A stretch of DNA of 64,000 bases from Streptomyces clavifer (GTDB lineage Bacteria; Actinomycetota; Actinomycetes; Streptomycetales; Streptomycetaceae). Each line of letters begins with the position of its first letter. The first letter of the stretch is position 1. Positions 9,639 to 18,534 of this stretch are shown here, piece by piece. The notes under the pieces are model-generated. The model was not told where the DNA came from, made no database searches, and was given only the letters and a program-made list of their open reading frames with translations. The DNA lies in the NCBI GenBank assembly GCA_014651175.1, contig BMWJ01000004.1:620001-684000 (forward strand), in the 5' to 3' direction. Both the position numbers and the translations under genes were made by a program.

Positions 9639-10495
9639 GCGGCTCCCTCGACGGCGCGGGCGACCCGCACGGCGTCCGCGGTGGCCCGTACGGCGTGCAC
9701 CCGGACCGCCCAGGCGCCGGCGTTCGCCGAGAGGGCGGAGATCGCGGCCGTGGCCGCGTCGCGTTCCCGCGCGGGTGGCGGCGCGGCGCCGTCGCCGGCC
9801 AGGACATGGCCGAGGAACCGCTTGCGGGAGGCGGCGACGAGCAGGGGCCGGCCCAGCTCGCGCAACCGGGCGAGGTGCGCGACGAGCGAGAGGTCGTGGG
9901 CGGCGTCCTTGGCGAAGCCGAGCCCCGGGTCGATCACCAGCTTCTCCGGGCTCACACCGCCCCCGATCACGGCGTCCATGCGCTCGCGGAGCTCCGCGAC
10001 CACTTCGGCGACGACGTCCTCGTACACGGCCCGGCTGTTCATCGACTCACTGAAACCGCGCCAGTGCATGACGACGAAGGGCACGTCGGCCGCGGCGACG
10101 ACGGGGATCATGTCCGGGTCGGCGAGGCCACCGCTCACATCGTTGACCAGGACGGCCCCGGCTGCGACGGCCTGGTCGGCGACGCGGGCGCGCATGGTGT
10201 CCACGGAGAGGGTGACGCCCTCGGATGCCAGCCCGCGTACGACGGGGACGACCCGCCGCAGCTCCTCCGCCTCGTCCACCCGGCTGGCGCCGGGGCGGGT
10301 CGACTCACCGCCGACGTCGATCAGGTCCGCCCCCTCGGCGGCCAGTTCGAGGCCGTGCTTGATCGCCGCCGTGGTGTCGAACCAGTGACCTCCGTCCGAG
10401 AAGGAGTCGGGCGTCACATTGACGACTCCCATGACCGCGCAGCGGTCCCACTCCGGCAGGCCCCGGACCGTGCCCCGTCCTCGCAACGTACTCAT
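9635..10495 (-). CDS. folP: Dihydropteroate synthase
   Basis: Condenses 6-hydroxymethyl-dihydropterin pyrophosphate with p-aminobenzoate to dihydropteroate; the sulfonamide target. The TIM-barrel signatures are clear: MGVVNVTPDSFSDGG near the N-terminus, DVGGESTRPGA, NDVSGG and DPGLGFAK. The length, 286 residues, is normal. There is no ribosome binding site; TAGGCT (plus-strand 10502-10507) lies 6 nt before the ATG, indicating a leaderless message that starts the folP-NTF2-folB-folK-DUF3180 unit. Its stop overlaps the next gene. Confidence 0.96.
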   Translation of the reverse strand: MSTLRGRGTVRGLPEWDRCAVMGVVNVTPDSFSDGGHWFDTTAAIKHGLELAAEGADLIDVGGESTRPGASRVDEAEELRRVVPVVRGLASEGVTLSVDTMRARVADQAVAAGAVLVNDVSGGLADPDMIPVVAAADVPFVVMHWRGFSESMNSRAVYEDVVAEVVAELRERMDAVIGGGVSPEKLVIDPGLGFAKDAAHDLSLVAHLARLRELGRPLLVAASRKRFLGHVLAGDGAAPPPARERDAATAAISALSANAGAWAVRVHAVRATADAVRVARAVEGAA

Positions 10496-10525
10496 ACGAC
10501 CAGCCTAGGCCCGCGCACGGGTCGG

Positions 10526-12361
10526 TCAGGCCGCGCGGACACCGCGCTCACCGCCCTGCGCGGGCAGGTGCGCGCAGGGGCGGGGGCGCCGGGACCGGAA
10601 CGGGCGGGGCGGCGCGAGGGTCACGAAACCCTCCGCCCGGAGAGCGGCGAGGCCGATCCGGGGCAGGTCCCGTCCGGAGCGGAAGACCACGAACCGGGGC
10701 TCCCAGCGGGGCCGGAACTTGGCGTTGAACCGGTACAGCGACTCGATCTGGAACCAGCGCGAGAGGAAGATCAGCAGCCCGCGCCAGCAGCGCAGCACCG
10801 GCCCGGCGCCCAGCCGCTCGCCGCGGGCCAGGGCGGAGCGGAACATCGCGAAGTTCAGCGAGACACGGGCGACGGCGAGCCGCGGTGCGGCCTGGAGGGA
10901 GGCGACGATCAGCAGCTCGTTCATCCCGGGGTCGGCGGACCGGTCGCGCCGCATCAGCTCCAGGGAGAGGCCGTCGGCGCCCCACGGGACGAAGTGGAGC
11001 ACGGCCTTCAGGTCGCCGTACGGGGAATCCTCCGCACCGGACTCGGCCAGATGGGCGGTGGCGACGACACAGTCGCCGTCCGCAGGGTCGCCGATCCGGC
11101 CCAGTGCCATGGAGAAACCGCGCTCGGTGTCCGTGCCGCGCCAGTCGGCGGCGGCGCCGCGGATGCGTTCCAGTTCGGTGGGGCCGATGTCGCGGACGCG
11201 CCTGACCCGGGTCTCGTAGCCGTTACGTTCGATGCGCTTCACCATCTGGCGCACGTTGCGCATCGCGCGCCCGGTCAGGGAGAAATCCGCGACGTCCACC
11301 ACCGCCTCGTCCCCGATCTCCAGCGCGGCCAGGCCCGTCTCGCGCGTCCACACCTCACCGCCGGTCTCGCTGCAGCCCATCACCGCGGGGGTCCAGGAGT
11401 GCGCCCGCGCCTCGTCCATGAAGCGTTCGATGGCGCCGGGCCAGGCCTCCACATCGCCGATCGGGTCACCTCCGGCGAGCATCACCCCCGACACCACGCG
11501 ATAGCAGACGGCTGCCTTGCCACTGGGCGAGAACACGACGCCCTTGTCGCGGCGGAGCGAGAAGTGCCCGAGGGAGTCGCGGCTCCCGTGCTTGTCGAGC
11601 AGCACCCGCAGCCGCGCCTCGTCGTCCTCGCTCAGCAGTGCGGCCGGGTGTTCGGGGCGGAAGGCGAGGTAGATCGTGGTGACGGCGGTCAGCAGCCCGA
11701 GGGCGCCCAGGGAGTACGCCACCGTCCAGGAGGTCGGCCCCGTGTAGTCCACGGGTCCCTCCAGCCCGAACAGGCCGTACAGCACGTGCTGGAGCCGGTC
11801 GGCGATGGAGGGGTCGCCCACGACCCGGCCCGGGTGCACGCTCACGACGACCAGGCCCAGGACGAGCGAACCCGCGCCGAGGAGGACGAAGTTGGCCAGC
11901 GCCCGCCAGCGGCTCCGCGGGTCGGGGAGTGCGGCGAACTCGCTCCGGTGGCGTACCAGCAGGAAGCACAGCACCAGGGAGAGCAGCACCCCGATCAGGG
12001 AGTGGCGGTAGGCGAACTGCGCCGCCGCCCCGGCGGGCAGGAGGATCACCGCGGCCCGCCATGCCCGGCGTTTGCGGCGCTTGATGCCGTGGGCCAGGAG
12101 GAGCAGCAGCACGCCGGAACTGAGCGAGAGCGCCGCCGCGAACGGTCCGAGGGCGCCGGGGAGCACCTCGGCGAAGGTGTGCACGCGGCTGTGCCGGAAG
12201 CGCGGGAAGACCCCCGCGGCGACGTCGATCAGGCCGACCGCCGCGCAGGCGCTCCCCACCAGCGCCGGTACGGATGCCGGGCGTGGCCCGCGGAGGAACC
12301 CACGTCCGCGCACCGCGAGCGGAACCGATCCTGATGTATCCCCATCTACCGTGCCAGACAT
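10526..12361 (-). CDS. MprF-like phosphatidylglycerol lysyltransferase-domain membrane protein
   Basis: A 611-residue protein with about six N-terminal transmembrane segments (residues 30-220) and a C-terminal DUF2156/GNAT-like aminoacyltransferase domain (about 270-560). The order resembles MprF and LysX N-terminal proteins, which transfer lysine from lysyl-tRNA to phosphatidylglycerol and lower the negative charge of the membrane. Segments such as VVSGVMLAGGDPIGD and SLNFAMFRSALARGERLG are typical. It is divergent from an esterase gene; an ECF-type promoter (TGAACC-N17-GTCCTA) lies 63 nt or more upstream of the ATG, which fits control by the SigE system also present in this window. Confidence 0.82.
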   Translation of the reverse strand: MSGTVDGDTSGSVPLAVRGRGFLRGPRPASVPALVGSACAAVGLIDVAAGVFPRFRHSRVHTFAEVLPGALGPFAAALSLSSGVLLLLLAHGIKRRKRRAWRAAVILLPAGAAAQFAYRHSLIGVLLSLVLCFLLVRHRSEFAALPDPRSRWRALANFVLLGAGSLVLGLVVVSVHPGRVVGDPSIADRLQHVLYGLFGLEGPVDYTGPTSWTVAYSLGALGLLTAVTTIYLAFRPEHPAALLSEDDEARLRVLLDKHGSRDSLGHFSLRRDKGVVFSPSGKAAVCYRVVSGVMLAGGDPIGDVEAWPGAIERFMDEARAHSWTPAVMGCSETGGEVWTRETGLAALEIGDEAVVDVADFSLTGRAMRNVRQMVKRIERNGYETRVRRVRDIGPTELERIRGAAADWRGTDTERGFSMALGRIGDPADGDCVVATAHLAESGAEDSPYGDLKAVLHFVPWGADGLSLELMRRDRSADPGMNELLIVASLQAAPRLAVARVSLNFAMFRSALARGERLGAGPVLRCWRGLLIFLSRWFQIESLYRFNAKFRPRWEPRFVVFRSGRDLPRIGLAALRAEGFVTLAPPRPFRSRRPRPCAHLPAQGGERGVRAA

Positions 12362-12430
12362 CGCTTCCCGTGGCTCCGCGAGAGATTCCGAGTCCGTCGG
12401 CCGAAGCCCCTACGGACGATGTGCGCCCTC

Positions 12431-12459
12431 TAGGACGAGGCTTCCACGGAGTGGGTTCA
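12431..12459 (-). promoter_or_regulatory. Candidate SigE/ECF-type promoter of the mprF-like gene
   Basis: Read on the minus strand, TGAACC (12454-12459) and GTCCTA (12431-12436) are separated by exactly 17 bp. This fits the AAC at -35 and GTC at -10 pattern of ECF sigma factors such as SigE. The expected start of transcription, near 12424, leaves a leader of about 60 nt before the ATG at 12361. Inferred by eye. Confidence 0.45.
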
Positions 12460-12503
12460 TCCTCTTTCCGGAAATTTCCCGCACAGAAAGCTCATCTCTG
12501 CTC

Positions 12504-13625
12504 ATGGGCCTCACCGGCACCCCTGTTCTGGTCGTGGCGGCCGCACTGGCGAGCGGGCTGTTCGCCGCCACGCTTCTGCTCTGGCCCCGGCTGGCGGGCC
12601 GCACCGCCCGGGCGGTCGCGGGCCGGACGGCTCTGCTGCTCTCGACCCAGCTGGCGCTCTTCGTCGCGGCCGGTCTGCTGGCCAACCACTCCTTCCTCTT
12701 CTACGGCTCCTGGGCCGACCTGCTCGGGCGCGAGCAGGAGTTGGGCACGGTCACGGACCACGGGGCGGGGAAGGGCGCGTCCGGGGGCGTGGTGCGCATC
12801 GGCACCGTGCGGCCGGACGCGCCGGGGGCGGGCCGGCCGGCGTCGGGCGGCCGGATCGACGAGGTCGTCGTCTCCGGGCGCGCCTCGGGAATCGACAGCC
12901 GGGCCTACGTATATCTGCCGCCGGAGTACTTCCAGCAGGCCCACGCCGGACGGACGTTCCCCGCGGTGATCGTCCTCACCGGCTATCCGGGTACGGCCGA
13001 GAACCTGTTCAAGGGGCTGCGGTACCCGCGGACCGCACACGAGCGGGTGAGGGCGGGCAGGGCGCAGCCGATGGTCCTGGTGATGCTGCGGCCGACGGTG
13101 GCGCCGCCGAGGGACACCGAGTGCGTGGACGTCCGGGACGGCCCGCAGGCCGAGACGTTCTTCGCGGAGGACCTGCCCCGGGCCGTCTCCCGCACGTACC
13201 GGGTGGGGGAGCACGCCCGTAACTGGGGTGTCATCGGCAACTCCACCGGCGGCTACTGCGCGCTGAAGCTCGGACTGCACCATCCGGAGAGATTCGCGGC
13301 GAGCGCCGGCCTCTCCGCGTACTACCGGGCGGCCGAGGACCCGACGACCGGCGATCTCTTCCACGGGGACCGGGCGGCACGCCGCCGTGCCGATCTGCTG
13401 TGGAGCCTGGACCACCGGCCGCCCGCCGCTTCGTCCTTCCTGGTCACGACGTCCCGGCAGGGCGAGGGGAACCTGCGGGAAACCCGCGAGTTCATCGACC
13501 GGGTGAGGGCACCCGCCCGGGTGTCCTCCATCGTGCTCGACAGCGGCGGGCACAACTTCACGACATGGCGGCGGGAGATCCCTCCCGCCCTGGAGTGGAT
13601 GAGCGGCAGACTCACCGCGGACTGA
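12504..13625 (+). CDS. Membrane-anchored esterase (alpha/beta hydrolase, esterase D/antigen 85 type)
   Basis: A 373-residue protein with two N-terminal hydrophobic helices (about 5-30 and 38-62), then an extracytoplasmic alpha/beta hydrolase domain of the PF00756 type. The nucleophile elbow is GNSTGG (Ser is the nucleophile), the catalytic His lies in SGGHNFTTW, and the acid is probably in the FIDRVRAP region. Relatives include mycolyltransferases and feruloyl esterases; the substrate here is unknown. ATG 12504 has only a weak ribosome binding site. It is divergent from the mprF-like gene, across an intergenic region holding the palindrome TTTCCGGAAA (12465-12474). Confidence 0.75.
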   Translation: MGLTGTPVLVVAAALASGLFAATLLLWPRLAGRTARAVAGRTALLLSTQLALFVAAGLLANHSFLFYGSWADLLGREQELGTVTDHGAGKGASGGVVRIGTVRPDAPGAGRPASGGRIDEVVVSGRASGIDSRAYVYLPPEYFQQAHAGRTFPAVIVLTGYPGTAENLFKGLRYPRTAHERVRAGRAQPMVLVMLRPTVAPPRDTECVDVRDGPQAETFFAEDLPRAVSRTYRVGEHARNWGVIGNSTGGYCALKLGLHHPERFAASAGLSAYYRAAEDPTTGDLFHGDRAARRRADLLWSLDHRPPAASSFLVTTSRQGEGNLRETREFIDRVRAPARVSSIVLDSGGHNFTTWRREIPPALEWMSGRLTAD

Positions 13626-13634
13626 ACGACGGCC

Positions 13635-14816
13635 TCACGGCGCCACGACCTTCGCCACCGTCTCCACCGCCACCTCGGCGCGCGGGACGGACTGCGCGTC
13701 CGCGTCGATCGAGCGGCGCAGGGCCTCGTGGAGACGAGCCGGGGTGAGGACGCCGAGGAAACGGCCCGTGCCCTCCTCGTCGATGACGGCGATCCAGCCC
13801 GCGTCGTGCTGGAGCATCGTGGCGAAGGCCTGCTTGAGGGGCGCGCCGAGCGGCAGCCACGCCTCCATGCGCCGGGCGTGATCGCGGACCGTGCCCTTCG
13901 CGGTGGCCGACACCGCCTCGCCCACCGGGATCCAGCCGTGCAGATTGTCCTCACGGTCCAGCACGACCGCCCAGCGGGCGCCCTCGCTCCGCAGCCGTGC
14001 GGTCGCCGTCGCCAGCGGGTCGTCGAGGTGGACGACCGGGGGCTGGTCCAGGTCGCTCTCCTCGATGGGGGTGACCGAGAGCCGCTTCAGACCGCGGTCC
14101 GCCCCGACGAAGTCCGCGACGTACGGAGTCGCCGGCGCCCCGAGCACGGTGGCGGGGGAGTCGAACTGGTCGATGCGGCCCTGTCCGTACACCGCGATCC
14201 GGTCACCGAGACGGACGGCTTCCTCGATGTCGTGTGTGACGAACAGCACGGTCTTGCGGACCTGTGCCTGCAGTTTCAGGAACTCGTTCTGCAGTCTTTC
14301 CCGCACGACGGGGTCGACCGCACCGAAAGGCTCATCCATCAGCAGGACGGGCGGATCGGCGGCCAGGGCCCTTGCCACTCCCACGCGTTGGCGCTGTCCC
14401 CCGGAGAGCTGCTCGGGATACCGGCCGCCGTAGACGGCCGGATCGAGTCCGACCAGATCGAGGAGTTCGGCGGCGCGCTGCCGTCCTTCCTTCTGTTTCC
14501 AGCCCAGGAGATGGGGGACGGTCGCGGTGTTCTCCAGGACCGTCTTGTGCGGGAAGAGCCCGACCTGCTGGATGACATAGCCGATACGGCGCCGGAGTTG
14601 TACGGGGTCGATGGCCGATATGTCCTCGCCGTCGAGGAATATCCGGCCCCCGGTCGGTTCGATCAGCCGGTTCACCATCTTCATGGTGGTCGTCTTGCCG
14701 CAGCCGGAAGGTCCGACGAGCGTGACCAGTTCACCCTCGGCGACCTCGAACGAAAGGTCGTCGACGGCGATGGTGCCGTCCGCGTACCGCTTGGTGACGT
14801 GCTCGAAACGGATCAT
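13635..14816 (-). CDS. Osmoprotectant (glycine betaine/choline-type) ABC transporter ATP-binding protein with CBS domains
   Basis: The ATPase of an OpuC/ProU-family importer for compatible solutes. Walker A GPSGCGKTT, the Q-loop, signature LSGGQRQRVGVARAL and Walker B VLLMDEPFGAVD occupy the first 230 residues. Two CBS-type regions (about 245-380) follow, which in OpuA/ProU homologues sense ionic strength. The ATG at 14814-14816 is chosen because GGGGAA sits just upstream and MIRFEHVTKRY is the usual family N-terminus (393 residues). It is divergent from the two permeases and binding lipoprotein that complete the transporter, so one intergenic region of about 140 bp can control both units. 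Confidence 0.9.
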   Translation of the reverse strand: MIRFEHVTKRYADGTIAVDDLSFEVAEGELVTLVGPSGCGKTTTMKMVNRLIEPTGGRIFLDGEDISAIDPVQLRRRIGYVIQQVGLFPHKTVLENTATVPHLLGWKQKEGRQRAAELLDLVGLDPAVYGGRYPEQLSGGQRQRVGVARALAADPPVLLMDEPFGAVDPVVRERLQNEFLKLQAQVRKTVLFVTHDIEEAVRLGDRIAVYGQGRIDQFDSPATVLGAPATPYVADFVGADRGLKRLSVTPIEESDLDQPPVVHLDDPLATATARLRSEGARWAVVLDREDNLHGWIPVGEAVSATAKGTVRDHARRMEAWLPLGAPLKQAFATMLQHDAGWIAVIDEEGTGRFLGVLTPARLHEALRRSIDADAQSVPRAEVAVETVAKVVAP

Positions 14817-14958
14817 GATTCCCCATTGTGACGCGGGTTCTGTGAAGGACATGTTGCTGGAATACGACAGCCTCGGCGATTGTCAGTGGTCGAGGATAGG
14901 GTCGCCGGAGATCGGATCAGGACCGGCAGCACCACGGCGAACAGGAGGTGGGGGACGG

Positions 14959-15657
14959 ATGGCGGAGCAGAACTGCCTGGTGACGAACGACTGGATCTGC
15001 GGGGAGTATCTGCGCTCCCGCAGCCAGGAGCTCGCCGACGCGACCGTCCAGCACATCTGGATCACGGTGGCTTCGGTGCTGATAGGGCTCGTGGTCGCAT
15101 TTCCGCTCGCCCTGCTCGCACGCCGCGGCCGGTATTTCGCCGGGCCGGTGCTGGGCCTGACCACCGTGCTCTACACCGTGCCGTCGCTGGCGATGTTCTC
15201 GCTGCTGCTGCCGTTGTTCGGGTTGTCCGCGGCACTGGTCGTCACCGGCCTGGTGCTCTATTCGCTGACCATTCTCGTACGGAACATCCTGGCCGGTCTC
15301 GAAGCGGTGCCGCAGGAGGCGAAGGAAGCCGCCGAAGGCATGGGCTACGGGCCGGGCAGGCTCCTCTGGGAGGTCGAGCTCCCCCTCGCGCTGCCGGCGC
15401 TGATGGCCGGACTGCGGATCGCCACGGTGTCGACGGTCGCACTGACCACGGTGGGCTCCCTCGTCGGCAAGGGGGGCCTCGGCAACCTCATCGAGGACGC
15501 GCTGCCCAGCTTCTTCAAGGCCCAGGTACTCACCGCGTCCGTGCTCTGCGTGCTGCTCGCGGTGGCGGCGGACCTGCTCCTGCTCGGCCTGCAGCGCCTG
15601 CTCACCCCCTGGACCCGCACGGCCGGGCCCGCGGTCGCGAAGACGGAGGCGGGCTGA
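14959..15657 (+). CDS. Osmoprotectant ABC transporter permease (OpuCB/ProW type)
   Basis: A 232-residue inner-membrane permease with about six transmembrane helices. The EAA loop, reading EAAEGMGYGPGRLLWEVELP, docks the ATPase. The ATG at 14959 has an excellent AGGAGGTG 8 nt upstream; the frame is open much further upstream, but only through the intergenic region. It is followed after 3 bp by the second permease and then the binding protein, forming a three-gene operon divergent from the ATPase gene. Confidence 0.92.
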   Translation: MAEQNCLVTNDWICGEYLRSRSQELADATVQHIWITVASVLIGLVVAFPLALLARRGRYFAGPVLGLTTVLYTVPSLAMFSLLLPLFGLSAALVVTGLVLYSLTILVRNILAGLEAVPQEAKEAAEGMGYGPGRLLWEVELPLALPALMAGLRIATVSTVALTTVGSLVGKGGLGNLIEDALPSFFKAQVLTASVLCVLLAVAADLLLLGLQRLLTPWTRTAGPAVAKTEAG

Positions 15658-15660
15658 TCC

Positions 15661-16341
15661 ATGGGAGTCGTCGAGGACGCCTGGACCTGGCTCACCACCG
15701 GCGCCAACTGGTCGGGGGACGGCGGTGCGGCGCACCGGCTGGGCGAGCACCTGTACGTCAGCGGGGTCGCCCTCGCGGTCGCCTGCGCCATCGCCCTGCC
15801 GCTCGCGCTGTACCTCGGCCACATCGGCAGGGGGGGCGCGCTCGCGGTCAACATCTCCAATGTGGGGCGGGCGATACCGGTCTTCGCGGTGCTGGCGCTC
15901 TTCATGATGACGCCGCTGCGCAACTCCGGCTACCTGCCCACGATCATCGCCCTGGTGCTGTTCGCCGTGCCGCCGCTCCTCACCAACGCCTACGTCGGGA
16001 TGCGCGAGGTGGACCGGTCCGTGCTGGAGGCGGCACGCGGTATGGGGATGTCCGGCGGGCAGGTGTTCGTGCGGGTCGAGCTCCCCCTGGCCTACCCGAT
16101 GATCATGACCGGGCTGCGGTCCGCGGCGGTCCAGGTGGTCGCCACGGCCTCGATCGCGGCCATGGTCGGACTGGGCGGCCTGGGCCGGATCATCACCGCC
16201 GGGTTCAACACGTACGACACCGCGCAGGTCTTCGCCGGCGCCGTGCTGGTCGCCCTGCTCGCCCTGGTGGTGGAGGGCGTGCTGGTGGCCCTGGACCGGC
16301 TGCTGTCGCCGCTGCGCCGCCGGGCCGTACGAACACCCTGA
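15661..16341 (+). CDS. Osmoprotectant ABC transporter permease (second subunit)
   Basis: A 226-residue permease homologous to the one just upstream and the second half of the channel in OpuC-type systems. About five to six transmembrane helices are visible, with the EAA-loop sequence EAARGMGMSGGQVFVRVELPLAYP. It begins 3 bp after the preceding stop, so the pair is surely co-transcribed. A 41-bp gap carrying GGAGAA leads to the substrate-binding lipoprotein. Confidence 0.92.
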   Translation: MGVVEDAWTWLTTGANWSGDGGAAHRLGEHLYVSGVALAVACAIALPLALYLGHIGRGGALAVNISNVGRAIPVFAVLALFMMTPLRNSGYLPTIIALVLFAVPPLLTNAYVGMREVDRSVLEAARGMGMSGGQVFVRVELPLAYPMIMTGLRSAAVQVVATASIAAMVGLGGLGRIITAGFNTYDTAQVFAGAVLVALLALVVEGVLVALDRLLSPLRRRAVRTP

Positions 16342-16382
16342 CTTTTCGGACTGTGCACACTTTTTCGCGGACGGAGAACAAC

Positions 16383-17363
16383 ATGAGCAGGACCTCGCGC
16401 ATAGCCGGTGCGGTCATAGGAGTGGTGGCGCTGACCGGGTCGCTCGCCGCCTGCGGCGGCGACAGCCTGGAGCAGGAGGAGGGCGGCTCGAAGACGGGGG
16501 CGGGGGCGGACTCCAAGAAGGGCTCGCTCGTCGTGGGCGCAGCCTCGTTCACCGAGTCCAAGGTGCTCGCCGAGCTGTACGCCCAGCTCCTGGCCGAGAC
16601 CGGGTACACCACCTCGATCACCACGGTGAAGAACCGCGAACTGTACGAGCCGTCGCTGGAGAAGGGCGAGATCGACGTCGTCCCCGAATACGCGGCGACC
16701 CTCGCGGAATTCCTCAACGCCAAGGTCAACGGGGCGGACGCGGCCGCGGCGAAGCCGGTCGCCTCCGGCGACACCGAGGCGACCGTGGCGGCCCTGGAGA
16801 AGCTCGCGACCCCGCTCGGACTGAAGGTTCTCCCGGCGGGCGAGGCCGTCGACCAGAACGCCTTCGCGGTGTCCAGGGAATTCGCCGAGAAGAACGACCT
16901 CAAGTCCCTTTCCGATCTGGGCAAGTCGAAGATCAAAGTGAAGATCGCGGCGGGTGACGAGTGCGAGGTGCGCCCGTTCTGCGCACCCGGCCTGAAGAAG
17001 ACGTACGGCATTGACGTCATCGGGATCGACCCGAAGGGCGTCGGCACGCCGCAGTCCAAGCAGGCCGTCAAGGACGGAAAGGACCAGCTCGTTCTCACGA
17101 CGACGACGGACGCGGTGCTCGACACGTACGGGCTGGTGTTCCTCGAGGACGACAAGAAGCTCCAGAACGCCGACAACGTCCTTCCGGTGCTCAATGCCAA
17201 GGATGCGGGTGCGCCGGAGATCGCCGAGGCGCTCGGCAAGCTCACCGACGTACTCACCACGCAGGACCTCGCGGAACTGAACCGCTCGGTCGACGCGGAG
17301 CGCGCCAAGCCGGCCGACGCGGCCAAGGAGTATCTGCAGTCGAAGGGGCTGATCAAGAAGTAA
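16383..17363 (+). CDS. Osmoprotectant-binding lipoprotein (OpuAC/OpuCC family)
   Basis: A 326-residue lipoprotein that captures a quaternary-amine solute outside the cell and delivers it to the two permeases. Signal peptidase II would cut before Cys24 in SLAACGG. A Gly/Ser/Lys-rich linker then leads into the binding domain, which opens VVGAASFTESKVLAELYAQLL, typical of the OpuAC type. DEYxxT-like ligand-contacting segments such as VVPEYAAT are present. It is the last gene of the operon; a hairpin with a long loop follows (17384-17434). Confidence 0.9.
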   Translation: MSRTSRIAGAVIGVVALTGSLAACGGDSLEQEEGGSKTGAGADSKKGSLVVGAASFTESKVLAELYAQLLAETGYTTSITTVKNRELYEPSLEKGEIDVVPEYAATLAEFLNAKVNGADAAAAKPVASGDTEATVAALEKLATPLGLKVLPAGEAVDQNAFAVSREFAEKNDLKSLSDLGKSKIKVKIAAGDECEVRPFCAPGLKKTYGIDVIGIDPKGVGTPQSKQAVKDGKDQLVLTTTTDAVLDTYGLVFLEDDKKLQNADNVLPVLNAKDAGAPEIAEALGKLTDVLTTQDLAELNRSVDAERAKPADAAKEYLQSKGLIKK

Positions 17364-17383
17364 AGGGCACAAAGAAGGGCTGT

Positions 17384-17434
17384 GGGAGGGGCCGCAAGGT
17401 AACCGGCGGGGAACAGATTGCCGTGCGGCCTCCC
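17384..17434 (+). terminator. Possible terminator after the osmoprotectant operon
   Basis: The arms GGGAGGGGCCGCA and TGCGGCCTCCC pair with a two-base bulge around a loop of 27 nt, shortly after the binding-protein stop. The large loop makes this a weak call. Confidence 0.35.
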
Positions 17435-17466
17435 AAGTGACCCGTACGCACGGTAAATTTCGAGCC

Positions 17467-18501
17467 ATGCCACGTGGACGTCACCGCCATTCGCCACCCC
17501 TTCACAAAATCCTGCCGCCCTCCGTGGTGGCCGGAGTGTCGGTCGTCTGTGCCGCCGGAGCCTGGCTCCTCGCCGAACCCCTGGCCCTGCGTGGGCTGGT
17601 GGCCGGCACCGCGGCCGCCGCTCTCACCGGCGCCTATCTGATGCGCAGCTGGGACCGGGCCGCGGGGATGCGCGTCGCGGAGCTGATCCGCGCCCGGGCC
17701 GGCGACGAGTGGAAGACCGAGGAGCGCATAGCCGAGCTCGAGGCGGACCTGGAGGAATCGAGGGAGCTGCGCACCCGGCTGGAGGCGAAACTGCGCCGCA
17801 AGCGCGTGGAGCTCGCGGGTCTGCGGGGCGAACACGCCGCGCTGCTGCGCCGGTACGCCAACGCCGAGACCGAGCGGGCCAGCGCGCTGGAGGGACGCAG
17901 GCAGCTCGCCATCGAGGTGTCCGTGCCGCGTGAGCTGCCGGCCGCGACGTCCACGCCGACGCCGGCCTCCTATGCGCGGGCCGCCCAGGCTCTGCAGGAC
18001 CTGACACGCAACGCCGCACTCCAGGAGGCGCGCCGCACGGCCGGACTGGCCAGGCAGCGCGATCTCGCCGAGCGGAGCGCCGAGCGGGACTCGGAGGGCG
18101 AAGGCCCGAAGGGGAAGCACGCGGCGGCCGCCGGAGAGGGTGCCGAGCAGCACCGCCGCGCGTCCGCCGCCCTCCCCGCCGGCCGGCCGCCGGCCGCGCC
18201 CGCGCCCGCCCGCGCACCCCGCGCCGTCCCCGCCGCATCGGCCGTCGTCCCGTACGCCACCGCGCGGCGTTACCTCGTGCCGCAGGGAACCTTCGACTTC
18301 TTCGGTACGCAGAAGGCGAGTGCCGCGATCGAGTCCGTGCAGAACGAGGACCTCGCGGACGTGGTGGGCGAGGAGGCGCTGGCAGCGCACCGCACGGGCG
18401 CGGCCCGGAACCGCGCGGTGGGCAAGGTCATCGACCTGACCGTGCACGACGAGACCGAGCAGCTGGACGTCGTCGAACTGCGCAGCGCGGTCTCCTCGTA
18501 G
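17467..18501 (+). CDS. Coiled-coil membrane protein, function unknown
   Basis: A 344-residue protein with two closely spaced transmembrane helices near the N-terminus (about 18-37 and 40-60) and a long charged heptad-rich stretch (about 75-150, EERIAELEADLEESRELR and on) predicted to form a coiled coil. An Ala/Pro-rich linker and a conserved C-terminal block (PQGTFDFFGTQKASAAIESV through to IDLTVHDETEQ) follow. I do not recognise a family with known function. TAAATT (17454-17459) lies 7 nt before the ATG with no Shine-Dalgarno, so it is probably leaderless. It converges on the orphan NuoD gene. Confidence 0.75.
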   Translation: MPRGRHRHSPPLHKILPPSVVAGVSVVCAAGAWLLAEPLALRGLVAGTAAAALTGAYLMRSWDRAAGMRVAELIRARAGDEWKTEERIAELEADLEESRELRTRLEAKLRRKRVELAGLRGEHAALLRRYANAETERASALEGRRQLAIEVSVPRELPAATSTPTPASYARAAQALQDLTRNAALQEARRTAGLARQRDLAERSAERDSEGEGPKGKHAAAAGEGAEQHRRASAALPAGRPPAAPAPARAPRAVPAASAVVPYATARRYLVPQGTFDFFGTQKASAAIESVQNEDLADVVGEEALAAHRTGAARNRAVGKVIDLTVHDETEQLDVVELRSAVSS

Positions 18502-18534
18502 CCCCCGGCCCGTCCGGCGGGCGGCGCGGGCTAC
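18498..18534. terminator. Bidirectional hairpin between convergent genes
   Basis: GTAGCCC (18498-18504) and GGGCTAC (18528-18534) are perfect inverted arms that contain the TAG stop of the coiled-coil gene on one side and the TAG stop of the NuoD-like gene on the other. The GC-rich interior can pair further. Likely a shared terminator. Confidence 0.5.

Noticed and set aside
9626-12334. A 902-codon open frame opposite folP and the mprF-like gene
   Set aside because: It is the antisense of two well-supported genes; its His/Gly/Arg-rich product is the usual shadow of GC-biased third positions.
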